From Alteromonas sp. MMG017 (lineage in GTDB: Bacteria > Pseudomonadota > Gammaproteobacteria > Enterobacterales > Alteromonadaceae), in NCBI RefSeq assembly GCF_018100795.1, contig NZ_JAGJDY010000005.1, positions 62,001 to 126,000 on the forward strand: 64,000 nucleotides of DNA. Reading direction: 5' to 3'. Made by a program: the position numbers and the translations under genes. Each line of letters begins with the position of its first letter. The first letter of the stretch is position 1. The notes beneath the pieces are model-generated. The model saw nothing but the letters and a program-made list of their open reading frames with translations. It was not told the origin of the DNA and did not search any database. Positions 35,743 through 44,454 of the stretch are shown piece after piece.

Positions 35743-37225
35743 TTATTTAAAAACACAGCATTCTCAACTCTCTACTGTAAGAATGCGTGCTAAAAAATAC
35801 CTTGTTAAATCAATAGGCAGCGCTAAGTTACTGCCTATTGCTGCTGCGATAGTGTTAGCAGGGTGTAGTTCTATGGCACCAGATTATGAGCGTTCAGACT
35901 CATCGGTCGCCAATGAATGGCAGCTTAAACAGGTAGAAGAAACGCAAGGATTGTCTTCACAGCAAGCTTTAGATATTCCATGGAAAGACTTTATTAAAGA
36001 TGAACGCTTAGTAAGCCTAATCGATATAGGGTTAAACAGCAGTAGAACCCTTCAAGAAGCATTAGCTGATGTAGAGTCAGCTAGAGCCACATATCGAATT
36101 CAACGATCAGATTTATTCCCTGATGTAGATGCAAGTTTAAGTGGGAATCGGTCAAAGGCTTCAACGGGAGACGTCAGTACTACCTATGAAGCAGAAGCCG
36201 GGTTCAGCAGTTATGAGATAGATTTATTCGGTAAAAATCGCAGTTTAACTACAGCAGAAATGGAAACATATCTTGCTACCGCCGAAACGGCAAAGGCGGC
36301 CAAAATAACGCTGATTGGTGAGATTGCCAATGCGTGGTTGACGTTGGCGGCTGATAGTAATTTGCTTACACTTGCCGAGCAAACAGCGACCAACGCTCAA
36401 CAAGCGATGGAGATCACCAATAAACGGTTATCTTACGGAGTAGATTCACGTATAGATGTGGCTAGTGCTGAAACTATTTATTATTCTGCTCGTTCTGATA
36501 TCGCCAGTTATCGAACTCAGGTAGAACAAGATATCAACGCGCTTCGCTTATTAGTCGGTGAAGACTTCGACGATAGCTTGCTGGCTTATTCATTGCCAGA
36601 TAGTAATCAATTAGTCACAGACGTGCCGGCGGATGTGTCATCAGAAGTACTACTTAACCGCCCTGATGTATTGTCGGCTGAGTATAATTTGAAAGCCGCG
36701 AATGCAAATATTGGGGCCGCTCGCGCTGCGTTCTTTCCCACAATATCGCTTACCGCAACTGGCGGGTTGGCTAGCTCAGTTTTATCGAATATTTTCAGTG
36801 GCGGGGCCAGTTCTATATGGAGTATAGCGCCTAGTATTAGTTTGCCAATATTCGATGGTGGCGAGAACGAAGCAAATTTAGCTTACAGTGAGGCTCAGCA
36901 GCAGAAATACTTAGCGGCTTATGAATATGCTATTCAAAGTGCATTTACCGAAGTTGCTGATGCACTAGCTAGGCGCGCTACAATTCAAGACCAACTTGAT
37001 GCGGAAGACGCTTTGGTTGAGGCTTCAACGCGAAGCTATGAGTTGTCCGTTGCGCGTTATGAAAATGGCGTAGATAGTTTTCAAACTGCATTGGAATCGC
37101 AACGTACTATGTACAGTGCCAGTCAGTCGCTTATTACCACTCGTCAGGAAGACCTATCAAATCGCATCACGCTTTATAAAGTGCTAGGCGGCGGTTTAGC
37201 GCCTAATGAGGGTGAGGTAGAATAA
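35735..37225 (+). CDS. RND outer-membrane efflux lipoprotein (NodT/OprM-type)
   Basis: A 496-residue TolC-like outer-membrane channel of the NodT family. A rather long basic leader precedes the lipobox VLAGCSS. Two repeated helical-hairpin halves are visible, with the family blocks WKDFIKDERLVSLIDIGL, SSYEIDLFGKNRSL, NRPDVLSAEYNLKAANANIGAARAAFFP and LPIFDGGENEA. It overlaps the end of the pump gene by 8 nt. The ATG at 35735 is chosen because GGAG lies 7 nt before it; the ATG at 35729 would be too close. It completes the tripartite pump. Confidence 0.92.
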   Translation: MTNYLKTQHSQLSTVRMRAKKYLVKSIGSAKLLPIAAAIVLAGCSSMAPDYERSDSSVANEWQLKQVEETQGLSSQQALDIPWKDFIKDERLVSLIDIGLNSSRTLQEALADVESARATYRIQRSDLFPDVDASLSGNRSKASTGDVSTTYEAEAGFSSYEIDLFGKNRSLTTAEMETYLATAETAKAAKITLIGEIANAWLTLAADSNLLTLAEQTATNAQQAMEITNKRLSYGVDSRIDVASAETIYYSARSDIASYRTQVEQDINALRLLVGEDFDDSLLAYSLPDSNQLVTDVPADVSSEVLLNRPDVLSAEYNLKAANANIGAARAAFFPTISLTATGGLASSVLSNIFSGGASSIWSIAPSISLPIFDGGENEANLAYSEAQQQKYLAAYEYAIQSAFTEVADALARRATIQDQLDAEDALVEASTRSYELSVARYENGVDSFQTALESQRTMYSASQSLITTRQEDLSNRITLYKVLGGGLAPNEGEVE

Positions 37226-37233
37226 GAAAAGGA

Positions 37234-37265
37234 GGTCAGAGTACATTTAAATCAACTCTGACCCC
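37234..37265. repeat. REP-like hairpin copy 1
   Basis: GGTCAGAGT (37234-37242) pairs with ACTCTGACC (37255-37263) around 12 nt, then CC. It lies between the RND operon and the convergent VOC gene and may also serve as a terminator. It belongs to a family with copies at 39517, 42087, 43896 (half) and 44455. Confidence 0.8.
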
Positions 37266-37272
37266 ATTATTT

Positions 37273-37701
37273 TTAGCTAGTATAAGACACCACTTCAGCC
37301 TCAAGTCCTTCTCCAATCATGAAATAAAAGCGTCTTCCTGGCTCGTAATCGCCATGGTTATAGGTATCAAACCCTAACACGAATACCTTTTTTTCTACCT
37401 CGTCTAAATTGTCAACCACAATGCCTAAATGATTAACGTGGGCTACGGTAGTGTGATCGAAGGGGGGGGCAGCGTGAGCATCATCAAGTACTCCACTTAA
37501 GCTACCTTGGTTCGAGCCAAGCTGCTTTGGCTTATATAACGCCAAGTAAGCGATATCCGAACCCACATGTACCGTATAGCCATCGTCCTTAGCTGGACCG
37601 CTCCAGCGTATATGCCAGTTGAACAATTGGCATAAGGCATCAGCTATGGCATCAGGGTTAGTTACCGTAATATTGGCGTGTTCTAGTGAGGCTGCTTGCA
37701 T
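37273..37701 (-). CDS. VOC (glyoxalase-fold) protein
   Basis: A 142-residue protein of the vicinal oxygen chelate superfamily with two beta-alpha-beta-beta-beta modules: LEHANITVTNPDAIADALCQLFNWHI and VAHVNHLGIVVDNLDEVEKKVFVLG. Candidate metal ligands are His in SLEHANI, His in HVNHLGI and Glu in AEVVSY. The substrate is unknown. It is divergent from soxR with a SoxR box between them, so it is probably induced by redox-cycling compounds. That would fit a role in resistance or aldehyde detoxification. Confidence 0.83.
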   Translation of the reverse strand: MQAASLEHANITVTNPDAIADALCQLFNWHIRWSGPAKDDGYTVHVGSDIAYLALYKPKQLGSNQGSLSGVLDDAHAAPPFDHTTVAHVNHLGIVVDNLDEVEKKVFVLGFDTYNHGDYEPGRRFYFMIGEGLEAEVVSYTS

Positions 37702-37791
37702 CGTATTTCCTTATTTACTGTTGTGTGTTTTTACGCGCTAACGTTTGTGGATAAAAGCGCAGTGGATTAATAGACAACAACAGCTTAATAT

Positions 37792-37807
37792 CTTAAGTTA
37801 ACTTTAG
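37792..37807. promoter_or_regulatory. SoxR binding site
   Basis: CTTAAGTTAACTTTAG matches the known SoxR core CTCAAGTTAACTTGAG at 14 of 16 positions and is centred on GTTAAC. It lies between the VOC gene and soxR, 30 nt before the soxR start. Confidence 0.85.
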
Positions 37808-37836
37808 ATCAAGTATTAAATGCGAATTTTTTTAAA

Positions 37837-38304
37837 ATGGCACCTGAACCCCTAGTAAGTATTGGCTTTGTCGCAAAGCGAACCGGTAACGCAGTATCGC
37901 TTATTCGCTATTACGCCAATGAATCCCTTATTCCTTCTGTGCGAACCCAAGGAGGAAATAGAATGTTTCCTCGTTCAGTCATTCGAAGGGTATCGTTTAT
38001 TTTGATTGCACAAAACATGGGGTATGCACTTGATGATATTCGACAACTACTGCAAACCCTGCCAGACAATCGTACGCCGAATAAGGAAGATTGGGCTACG
38101 CTTAGTGAAGTATTTAACGCACACATTACGACGCGCATCGCTGAACTTACGGCGTTAAAATCCTCGCTAGAGGGCTGTATTGGTTGTGGGTGTTTGTCTT
38201 TAGATAAGTGCAAGCTGTACAATAAGCACGATCGCATTGCCGAGAAAGGGGCGGGCGCTCGGTTCTTACTCGGGGATAGCCCTAGCGATACTGTTATAAA
38301 ATAG
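37837..38304 (+). CDS. soxR: Redox-sensing MerR-type activator SoxR
   Basis: A 155-residue MerR-family regulator. The N-terminal winged helix reads SIGFVAKRTGNAVSLIRYYANESLI, followed by a dimerisation helix. The [2Fe-2S] motif CIGCGCLSLDKC (Cys114, 117, 119, 125) is the SoxR signature. SoxR is activated when its cluster is oxidised by superoxide or redox-active drugs. No soxS is present, as in most non-enteric bacteria, where SoxR acts directly on a few target genes. The upstream SoxR box implies autoregulation and control of the divergent VOC gene. The Shine-Dalgarno is weak. Confidence 0.95.
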   Translation: MAPEPLVSIGFVAKRTGNAVSLIRYYANESLIPSVRTQGGNRMFPRSVIRRVSFILIAQNMGYALDDIRQLLQTLPDNRTPNKEDWATLSEVFNAHITTRIAELTALKSSLEGCIGCGCLSLDKCKLYNKHDRIAEKGAGARFLLGDSPSDTVIK

Positions 38305-38334
38305 CCTTTTCTCATCTATTTAGTTATTTCTGAT

Positions 38335-39504
38335 GTGGTGCTTGTAGCCTCGAGGCCGACTAAACATTTATTTAGAAATTCACTTAGCCAAATACCTAAA
38401 AATAGGATAGTCGCCTTGGTAGACTCCACACCTGATAGCAACTCAAGCTCAACCAGTAAAACCAGAGCCAAAGCAAAAAGTTCGCCTAAGCCTTCGTCAA
38501 AATCTTCACCTAAGGCTGGCAATACAATGCATGTTCGTAATGTGCATAAAGATGGTTACCCAATGGCAGCGCTTTGCCAAGCACACCCTGCATTGTCGGG
38601 CTATGTGATTAACGCAAAAAGCGGTAAAAAGAGTATCGATTTTGCCAACCAAGATGCGGTTAAAGCCCTCAATGCAGCATTGCTAATTCATTACTACGGG
38701 TTGAAAACGTGGGACATACCCAATGGATATTTATGCCCTCCTGTTCCTGGCCGTGCCGATTATATTCACGGCATTGCTGATATACTGGCGTCTACCAATA
38801 AAGGCGTAATACCGAAAGGGAATAGCGTAAAAGGACTGGATGTAGGTATAGGCGCTAATGCTATTTACCCCATTATTGGCAGTCAAAGCTATGGTTGGCA
38901 GTTTGTGGGAAGCGACATTGATGCGGTTTCGGTAAAATCAGCCAAATCAATCGCTAACAAAAACCCAAAGCTTACCCCTTTATTGTCGGTTCGAAAGCAG
39001 CCGAATAAAGCGAAAATCTTTGAAGGTATTATTCAGCCTAACGAGCACTTCACTTTTACTATGTGTAACCCGCCGTTTCATAAATCTGCCGAAGCGGCAG
39101 CATTGGGAAGCGAGCGTAAAGCCATTGGCCTTAAGGGAAATAAGCACAAGCGAAGTGGTAAAAAGCCTCGTATTGATATTAACGCTCATGCCAATGCTAG
39201 TACAAACGCGAAGACCTTTGCTAAAACGAAGCCCGATATCAGTAACATAAAGCTAAATTTTGCAGGAACCGGCAACGAACTGTGGTGCGAAGGGGGCGAA
39301 CTTGCCTTCATTCAGCGCATGATTATTGAAAGTGTAAAGTACAAATCACAAGTAGATTGGTTTACCTGCTTAGTGTCTAAAAGCGAACACCTAAAACCCA
39401 TCGAGACCAGTATAAATTACTACGGTGCAACGAAATTTTTAAAAATAGATATGGGGCAAGGCCAAAAACAAAGCCGCTTTGTGGCGTGGACGTTTACTGA
39501 ATAA
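38335..39504 (+). CDS. rlmF: 23S rRNA m6A1618 methyltransferase RlmF
   Basis: A protein of up to 389 residues from the RlmF (YbiN) family, which methylates N6 of A1618 in 23S rRNA. Diagnostic blocks are DFANQDAVKALNAALL, WDIPNGYLCPPVPGRADYIH, LDVGIGANAIYPIIG (SAM site), VGSDIDAVSVKSAKS and the catalytic NPPFH. The first 64 residues are a Ser/Lys/Pro-rich low-complexity tail. The start is uncertain: the GTG at 38335 has no clear Shine-Dalgarno, while the ATG at 38527 has AAGG 11 nt upstream and gives about 325 residues, close to the 308 of E. coli. Confidence 0.92.
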   Translation: MVLVASRPTKHLFRNSLSQIPKNRIVALVDSTPDSNSSSTSKTRAKAKSSPKPSSKSSPKAGNTMHVRNVHKDGYPMAALCQAHPALSGYVINAKSGKKSIDFANQDAVKALNAALLIHYYGLKTWDIPNGYLCPPVPGRADYIHGIADILASTNKGVIPKGNSVKGLDVGIGANAIYPIIGSQSYGWQFVGSDIDAVSVKSAKSIANKNPKLTPLLSVRKQPNKAKIFEGIIQPNEHFTFTMCNPPFHKSAEAAALGSERKAIGLKGNKHKRSGKKPRIDINAHANASTNAKTFAKTKPDISNIKLNFAGTGNELWCEGGELAFIQRMIIESVKYKSQVDWFTCLVSKSEHLKPIETSINYYGATKFLKIDMGQGQKQSRFVAWTFTE

Positions 39505-39516
39505 ATGTTAAATAAT

Positions 39517-40873
39517 GGGGCTCAGAGTCTGAGGTATCCCCACAAATAATATAGCGATATCAGTGAGATAAAAAAGATAGGAACATTCATGATGTTTGGT
39601 GATCAGGTCAATCGCCAAAAATCACCGAGACCAAACAACCATGAATGCCTTATCTATTGTGAACAAAGTCGTTTCGCTTGTCAGCTACAACGTGCATAAA
39701 GCTCGACTAGATGCGGTAACAGCGTGCGTCAGAAGCTTGCTTAACGGAAGCGCGGCTACTGTAACGAGTATAGGTCGAGGGATTAATACTAAAGCCTTTG
39801 AAAAGCACCGGATTAAACGTGCAGACCGTTTGCTTTCAAACCCACATTTGTTAAACGAAACACCGCTTATCTACGCATCTATCTGCCAACTATTTTGTGG
39901 CAGCACTTCACGCCCTGTTATCTCAATCGACTGGTCAGATCTAGATGACCGTAAAGCACATTTTCTTTTACGCGCGGCAATATCTTTAAAAGGTAGACCC
40001 ATCACACTTTATCAAGAAGTGCACTGCAACAAGACTAAAGAAAAGCCAGCTACGCACAAGGCATTCTTAAAGACGCTGCATGCCATATTACCATCCCACT
40101 GTCGGCCCATTATCGTCACCGACGCAGGGTATAAATCGCCCTGGTTTAGAGAAGTCTTAGCGCTGGGATGGGACGTTGTCGGACGCGTTCGCAAACCTCA
40201 CTATTACTCGCTCAACAGCGGTAATAGTTGGCAGTGTATACGCCACCTCTACGCCCAAGCGACCTGTCGACCGAAGCGTTTTGGTAACAGCCAAATAGTA
40301 AGAAGCAACCCCTTTGCCTGTACGCTTATTCTCTTTAAACAGAAAACGAAAGGACGCCACGCTTCAAATCCAGATGGTACACGCAAGGCATCAAAGCGTT
40401 CGAAAGTTCACGCACAAGGAGCAAAAGACCCGTGGCTGTTAGCGACATCACTGGCACCTCACCGAAGCTTATCGAAACAAGTTGTGGCTATTTATCGCCA
40501 GCGCATGCAGATTGAAGAGGGCTTCAGAGACATGAAAAGCACCAAGTTCGGACTTGGTTATGAACAAAGTAAAACTGTGAAAAAGAGCCGCCTTAGCATA
40601 TTGATATTGCTTGCGACGTTAGCGTCACTCGTGGCTATATTACTGGGAATGGTGCTCGTCTCTTCGAATAAGCATCGGCGCTTCCAAGTCAATACCGAAA
40701 CAAGAAGCGTACTCTCATTCCACTACCTTGGACTCAGGGCTATAGCTTGCCGAATACGGTTCTCTATGCGACAGTGGAAAGCTGCACTCAAATGGTACAG
40801 CTCCATCATCGACGGGGCTTGGGCTGGGAACTCATGACATTAAATTCGTGGGGATCCCTCAGACTCTGACCCC
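39517..40873. mobile_element. IS4-family insertion sequence inside a REP-like hairpin
   Basis: The core element is best placed at 39533-40858 (1326 bp). Its terminal inverted repeats are GGTATCCCCACAAAT on the left and GGGATCCCCACGAAT (reverse complement) on the right, 13 of 15 matching. Flanking 11-mers TCAGAGTCTGA (39522-39532) and TCAGACTCTGA (40859-40869) differ at the central base and look like a target duplication. Joining the flanks restores GGGGC-TCAGAGTCTGA-CCCC, a REP-like palindrome. Because the 11-mer is itself palindromic, the ends could lie a few bases further out. Confidence 0.85.
39641..40837 (+). CDS. IS4-family transposase
   Basis: A 398-residue DDE transposase, apparently intact. 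Catalytic Asp candidates are in VISIDWSDLDD and PIIVTDAGYKSPWF; the Glu lies in the IS4 signature YRQRMQIEEGFRDMK (the Y-R-E-K motif). The length fits the IS4/IS10 branch (IS10 transposase is 402 aa). The ATG at 39641 begins MNALSIVNKV; a TTG 45 nt upstream is in frame but less likely. Absence of stops or frameshifts suggests a recent insertion. Confidence 0.93.
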   Translation: MNALSIVNKVVSLVSYNVHKARLDAVTACVRSLLNGSAATVTSIGRGINTKAFEKHRIKRADRLLSNPHLLNETPLIYASICQLFCGSTSRPVISIDWSDLDDRKAHFLLRAAISLKGRPITLYQEVHCNKTKEKPATHKAFLKTLHAILPSHCRPIIVTDAGYKSPWFREVLALGWDVVGRVRKPHYYSLNSGNSWQCIRHLYAQATCRPKRFGNSQIVRSNPFACTLILFKQKTKGRHASNPDGTRKASKRSKVHAQGAKDPWLLATSLAPHRSLSKQVVAIYRQRMQIEEGFRDMKSTKFGLGYEQSKTVKKSRLSILILLATLASLVAILLGMVLVSSNKHRRFQVNTETRSVLSFHYLGLRAIACRIRFSMRQWKAALKWYSSIIDGAWAGNS

Positions 40874-40905
40874 TTTTAGTTTTCAAAAGTGTGATTAAGG
40901 ATGTC

Positions 40906-42069
40906 ATGAAAGTATTAAGGAAATTACTACTCACCGTTGCGGTAATGGTTTGCGGGGCGCAAATATCACTAGCACAACAATTTGTTGTAGAAGAGCAAGT
41001 GCTGAACTCAAGCGCTCTCGATGAGGAACAGAAGTTTACTGTATACCTACCTGAAAACTATGATAGTGACGGGGATCATAGGTACCCTGTTTTATATGCA
41101 TTGGACGGCAAGTATTATAAGAATATGGTTAGTGCCGTTATTGCTCAATTTTATGCTGATGGGCTAATACCTGAAACCATTGTTGTCACAATCGACAATG
41201 AGGATCGCATTAGAGATTACACTCCAAGCCCTCACGCTACCGTTGACGTTGAAAGCGGTAAAGCTGATAACTTTCTAGATTATATAGAAAAAGAGCTTAT
41301 TCCCTTTGTTGATTCAAACTATAAAACTTCCGATTTTAAAATACTTCAAGGGCACTCATTAGGCGGATTATTCTCTTTATATGCTGTTCAAGCTAGGCCA
41401 GAACTATTTACTGCTCATTATGCTTTTAGTCCATCTCTCCATTGGGGAGATAACGCGACAGTTAAAAAACTAAAAGAGTATATTTCATCACGCAGAACCT
41501 TAAACCAGTTCATTTATATGAATTTAGGTGATGAAGTTGTTGTAAGTGAATACACAACACGAAACACAATGAGGGATTCTTTTTTAGAGTTAAGCGCTTT
41601 TTTTGAGGAAAAATCTATTCCAGGGCTAAGAGTGAAAAGTGAGGTTTTTCCTACATTGCCTCATGTAGCAACCAATATAACTGGGCTTGTGAACGCAACG
41701 AATGCGCTATATCGAAACTGGGTATTGTCCTTCCCTGTAATGGAAAATGGCCCCGAGGAAATATCGGCACACTATAAAAAGTTATCTTCCGACCTATATT
41801 ATGAGGTCAAGCCCGGTATAGGTTCTCTGAACTTCGCCGCTGACTACATGACGAACGGAGTGAAGCAGCCTGAAAAAGGCATGGCAATCCTTAACTACAA
41901 TGCCTCGCTTTATCCTGATTCAGCACAGGTAAAGTTTAACCTTGCCAAAGCTTATAAATGCCGTGGAGATAAAGTTCGCGCTAGAAGGTTGAGTGAAGAA
42001 GCATTAGTGTTGATTAAAGACGATGCAGCGCTAAAAGCTTCAATTACCGAATTTTTAGACACATTATAA
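40906..42069 (+). CDS. Exported esterase (EstD/IroE-like) with C-terminal TPR-like helices
   Basis: A 387-residue secreted alpha/beta hydrolase of the putative esterase group that includes Fes and IroE siderophore esterases. The signal peptide ends at ISLAQQ. Family blocks are FTVYLPENYD...YPVLYALDG, VVTIDNEDRIRDYTPSPH, FVDSNYKT and nucleophile elbow LQGHSLGGLFS (Ser). The catalytic His is likely in TLPHVATN. The last 90 residues form a TPR-like helical pair. The ATG at 40906 has AAGGA just upstream and starts the signal peptide; an in-frame GTG 15 nt earlier is rejected. It is paralogous to the protein at 42691. Confidence 0.87.
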   Translation: MKVLRKLLLTVAVMVCGAQISLAQQFVVEEQVLNSSALDEEQKFTVYLPENYDSDGDHRYPVLYALDGKYYKNMVSAVIAQFYADGLIPETIVVTIDNEDRIRDYTPSPHATVDVESGKADNFLDYIEKELIPFVDSNYKTSDFKILQGHSLGGLFSLYAVQARPELFTAHYAFSPSLHWGDNATVKKLKEYISSRRTLNQFIYMNLGDEVVVSEYTTRNTMRDSFLELSAFFEEKSIPGLRVKSEVFPTLPHVATNITGLVNATNALYRNWVLSFPVMENGPEEISAHYKKLSSDLYYEVKPGIGSLNFAADYMTNGVKQPEKGMAILNYNASLYPDSAQVKFNLAKAYKCRGDKVRARRLSEEALVLIKDDAALKASITEFLDTL

Positions 42070-42086
42070 GGCGCTCAAAATATGAT

Positions 42087-42121
42087 GGGGCAGAGTATTT
42101 TAATCAAGCGTACTCTGCCCC
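42087..42121. repeat. REP-like hairpin copy 3
   Basis: GGGGCAGAGTA (42087-42097) pairs perfectly with TACTCTGCCCC (42111-42121) around 13 nt, followed by CCCTTTT. A compensated variant (C for TC) of the same family; it may terminate the upstream esterase gene. Confidence 0.85.
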
Positions 42122-42148
42122 CCTTTTCATTTATTTAGGAGAACTCAA

Positions 42149-42586
42149 TTGTTGCTCAAACTGGTTCGAAATCTCGTACTTCTTAGCTCAACATCGCTCT
42201 TTTGTTCTGTTTCTACTGCTGATACCAAAATAGAGAGGAAAATGTATAACCCGTGGGAGCAAGACATTGGTTACTCCCAAGTGGTTATTGCAGGTAACAA
42301 CGTTTACTTATCTGGTATCGCAAGTGATAAAGCTACACTGGAAGAGCAAGTAAGGGAAATCTATACCCTTATACAAAATACCTTGAAAGATAATAACCTA
42401 GGCATGGAAAGTATCGTAAAGCAGGTAATTTATACCACTGATATTGAAGCGTTTAAAAAGCTGGGTAAGGTGCGAAAAGAAAAGTTTAAAGGGGGCCAAT
42501 ACCCTAGCTCTACGCTAGTAGAAGTACAAAGGCTCTATAGCCCCAACCACCTGGTTGAGATAGAAGTGGTTGCTTTTAAAGAGTAG
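42149..42586 (+). CDS. Exported RidA/YjgF-family protein (TTG start)
   Basis: A 145-residue protein. The RidA domain (about 40-145) shows VVIAGNNVYLSGIA, LEEQVREIYTLIQNTLKDN, SIVKQVIYTTDIEAF and YPSSTLVEVQRLYSPNHLVEIEVVA, including the Arg of the RidA active site. RidA enzymes hydrolyse reactive enamines and imines and are normally cytoplasmic. Here a hydrophobic N-terminus ending STADTK looks like a signal peptide. The start is TTG, supported by AGGAG 8 nt upstream. It lies between two paralogous esterase genes. Confidence 0.82.
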   Translation: MLLKLVRNLVLLSSTSLFCSVSTADTKIERKMYNPWEQDIGYSQVVIAGNNVYLSGIASDKATLEEQVREIYTLIQNTLKDNNLGMESIVKQVIYTTDIEAFKKLGKVRKEKFKGGQYPSSTLVEVQRLYSPNHLVEIEVVAFKE

Positions 42587-42690
42587 ACGTATCAGAGAAT
42601 TAATTTAGCTATCGCTCGAGTTATGAGAATGTAATAAAAAGATTGGAATGGCTCGCCAAAGCCACTTGCCCCCTAAAATGGAGTAGCGCT

Positions 42691-43866
42691 ATGAAATGGA
42701 TATTCATTGTTCTGATATTGATGTTTACTCAGCACGCCAGTGCCGATGCTGTCAGAGAAATAGAAGAAAGAAAAATTGTCTCTACAGCGTTAAATGAGCA
42801 GCTCTCGCTGTTTATTCAGCTTCCCCTTTATTACCATGAGAATGCTGACTATGCCTATCCAGTGTTGTATTTATTAGATGCGCCTGTAGGTATCACATTG
42901 AATTCCGGTATTCTCGACCCCTTAGTTGGTTACAACAACGCGCCTCAAATGATTATTGTTGGGGTGTCTACAAATGATAGAGATCGGGATTTCACCCCCA
43001 CCAATGACCCCAAATATGCAGAAAATAGTGGTGGCGCAGATACATATCTGAAATTTATTGAAACGGAAGTTATTCCCTACGTAGATGCTAATTTTAGAAC
43101 CGAAGAATACAGAATATTTTCTGGTCACTCTTTCGGCGGCCTGCTAGTGGCCCACGCATTTTATTCAGCTCCAGACCTATTTGATGCCTACTTTGCGTTT
43201 AGCCCTAGTTTGTTTTGGGATGAGAAGTTAGTGGCTAAATCCCTTGTATCATTTACGGGCCAACAACAAAGTAATCACAGTGTGCTTTACCTGAATATTG
43301 GAAATGAAGGGAATGCGGAAGTTAAATCTCAAGAGGGTAAAGCAATGCTAGAAGGCATTAAGTTTATTGATACTGCCTTAAATCAACACACACCTAAAGG
43401 TCTTCGCTATAAAATTGATTACTTTTCACAAGAGCCCCACCAAGTAACCCAAATTATTGGTACCTATCACGCTTTTAGGCACCTCTACCCGTCGTGGGAT
43501 GTGCCTTATGAAGCTTATTTATCTGGATACGATGCAGTTGCTGCTCACTTTGCATCATTAAGCGACATGTATGGTTACCATATAGTAGCTAAAGACTGGC
43601 AACTCTCTGATGCCGCGCTATATGAACTGCATGAGCGTAACAACCCCAATGAAGCCATCAAATATTTACACGCGGTGCTAAAGCAAAGACCTGAAAATCT
43701 TGAATATATGTCAACGCTTGCGTTGGCCTATGAAAAGAGTGGCTCGCTGTCAGAAGCTTTGAATACACTTAATGAAATAAATAGGCAGATAGGTGAAGAA
43801 GATGAAATGTACACCGACATCGCTGCAAGAATTAGCAAAATTTCTAAGTTGCTGAGTGCAAATTAA
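42691..43866 (+). CDS. Exported esterase with C-terminal TPR-like helices, paralogue
   Basis: A 391-residue secreted esterase of the same type as the protein at 40906. It has a signal peptide ending HASADAV, then YPVLYLLDAPVG, VGVSTNDRDRDFTPTND, YVDANFRTEEY and nucleophile elbow FSGHSFGGLLVAH. The probable His is in EPHQVTQ. The C-terminus contains a clear TPR (NPNEAIKYLHAVLKQRPENL, then AYEKSGSLSEALNTL). GGAG precedes the ATG at 42691. Sequence divergence from its partner suggests an old duplication or separate acquisition. Confidence 0.87.
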   Translation: MKWIFIVLILMFTQHASADAVREIEERKIVSTALNEQLSLFIQLPLYYHENADYAYPVLYLLDAPVGITLNSGILDPLVGYNNAPQMIIVGVSTNDRDRDFTPTNDPKYAENSGGADTYLKFIETEVIPYVDANFRTEEYRIFSGHSFGGLLVAHAFYSAPDLFDAYFAFSPSLFWDEKLVAKSLVSFTGQQQSNHSVLYLNIGNEGNAEVKSQEGKAMLEGIKFIDTALNQHTPKGLRYKIDYFSQEPHQVTQIIGTYHAFRHLYPSWDVPYEAYLSGYDAVAAHFASLSDMYGYHIVAKDWQLSDAALYELHERNNPNEAIKYLHAVLKQRPENLEYMSTLALAYEKSGSLSEALNTLNEINRQIGEEDEMYTDIAARISKISKLLSAN

Positions 43867-43895
43867 ACAAATAGGTGCCGCGAAATAACATTTAT

Positions 43896-43909
43896 GTACT
43901 CTGCTCCCT
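43896..43909. repeat. Orphan half of REP-like hairpin
   Basis: TGTACTCTGCTCCC followed by TGTTTTT matches the right arm of the REP-like family, but no left arm is present upstream. A decayed copy. Confidence 0.5.
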
Positions 43910-44058
43910 GTTTTTGAGTCACTTTGTAGTATGAATGTTTAATAGTTAGACGTTTGCTGAATAGGGGATGTCTTCAATTGAGTGGTCTAACGCGGATTTG
44001 CAGCTATTTCGAAGTTCACTTTCCTAATGGAATAATAGGACAACTCTAAGGAGCCCTG

Positions 44059-44448
44059 ATGATATGGCGTAAAAGCATCAGCATCTTACACATAGATGGT
44101 AGTGCTGGTTTAGCTGTGGGCTTGGCTTTATTTGCTTTCGCGGGATGGATTAGTGAGCTTTATCGCTTACCTCATAACACTATTCTTTTCCTAGCAAGTG
44201 CAAACACTATATATGGTTGTTATGCATTAGCGCTGGCATTGTCACACAAGAAAAGCTTGATGAGCATTAAGGCTCTTGCCATCGCAAATAGCGTTTGGGT
44301 TGTCATATGTGCTGCTATCGTCGTTTTGTATGCCCACATAGCAAGCCCAATTGGTGTGTTTTTTATCTGTGGGGAAGCATTATTTGTCGGCATGTTGGCA
44401 GTTTACGAATGGAAGAATAGGTTCCTACTTTCGGAAGAAGATCGCTAA
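44059..44448 (+). CDS. Small four-helix membrane protein
   Basis: A 129-residue integral membrane protein with four predicted helices (about 14-32, 41-60, 71-92, 97-116) and a charged C-terminal tail. I do not recognise the family. AAGGAG lies 7 nt before the ATG, which makes translation very likely. It is flanked by the two rightmost REP-like copies and appears monocistronic. Confidence 0.7.
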   Translation: MIWRKSISILHIDGSAGLAVGLALFAFAGWISELYRLPHNTILFLASANTIYGCYALALALSHKKSLMSIKALAIANSVWVVICAAIVVLYAHIASPIGVFFICGEALFVGMLAVYEWKNRFLLSEEDR

Positions 44449-44454
44449 ATAGTA

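Noticed and set aside
37911..38315. Reverse-strand frame opposite soxR
   Set aside because: Antisense to a gene with a clear [2Fe-2S] motif; no independent evidence.
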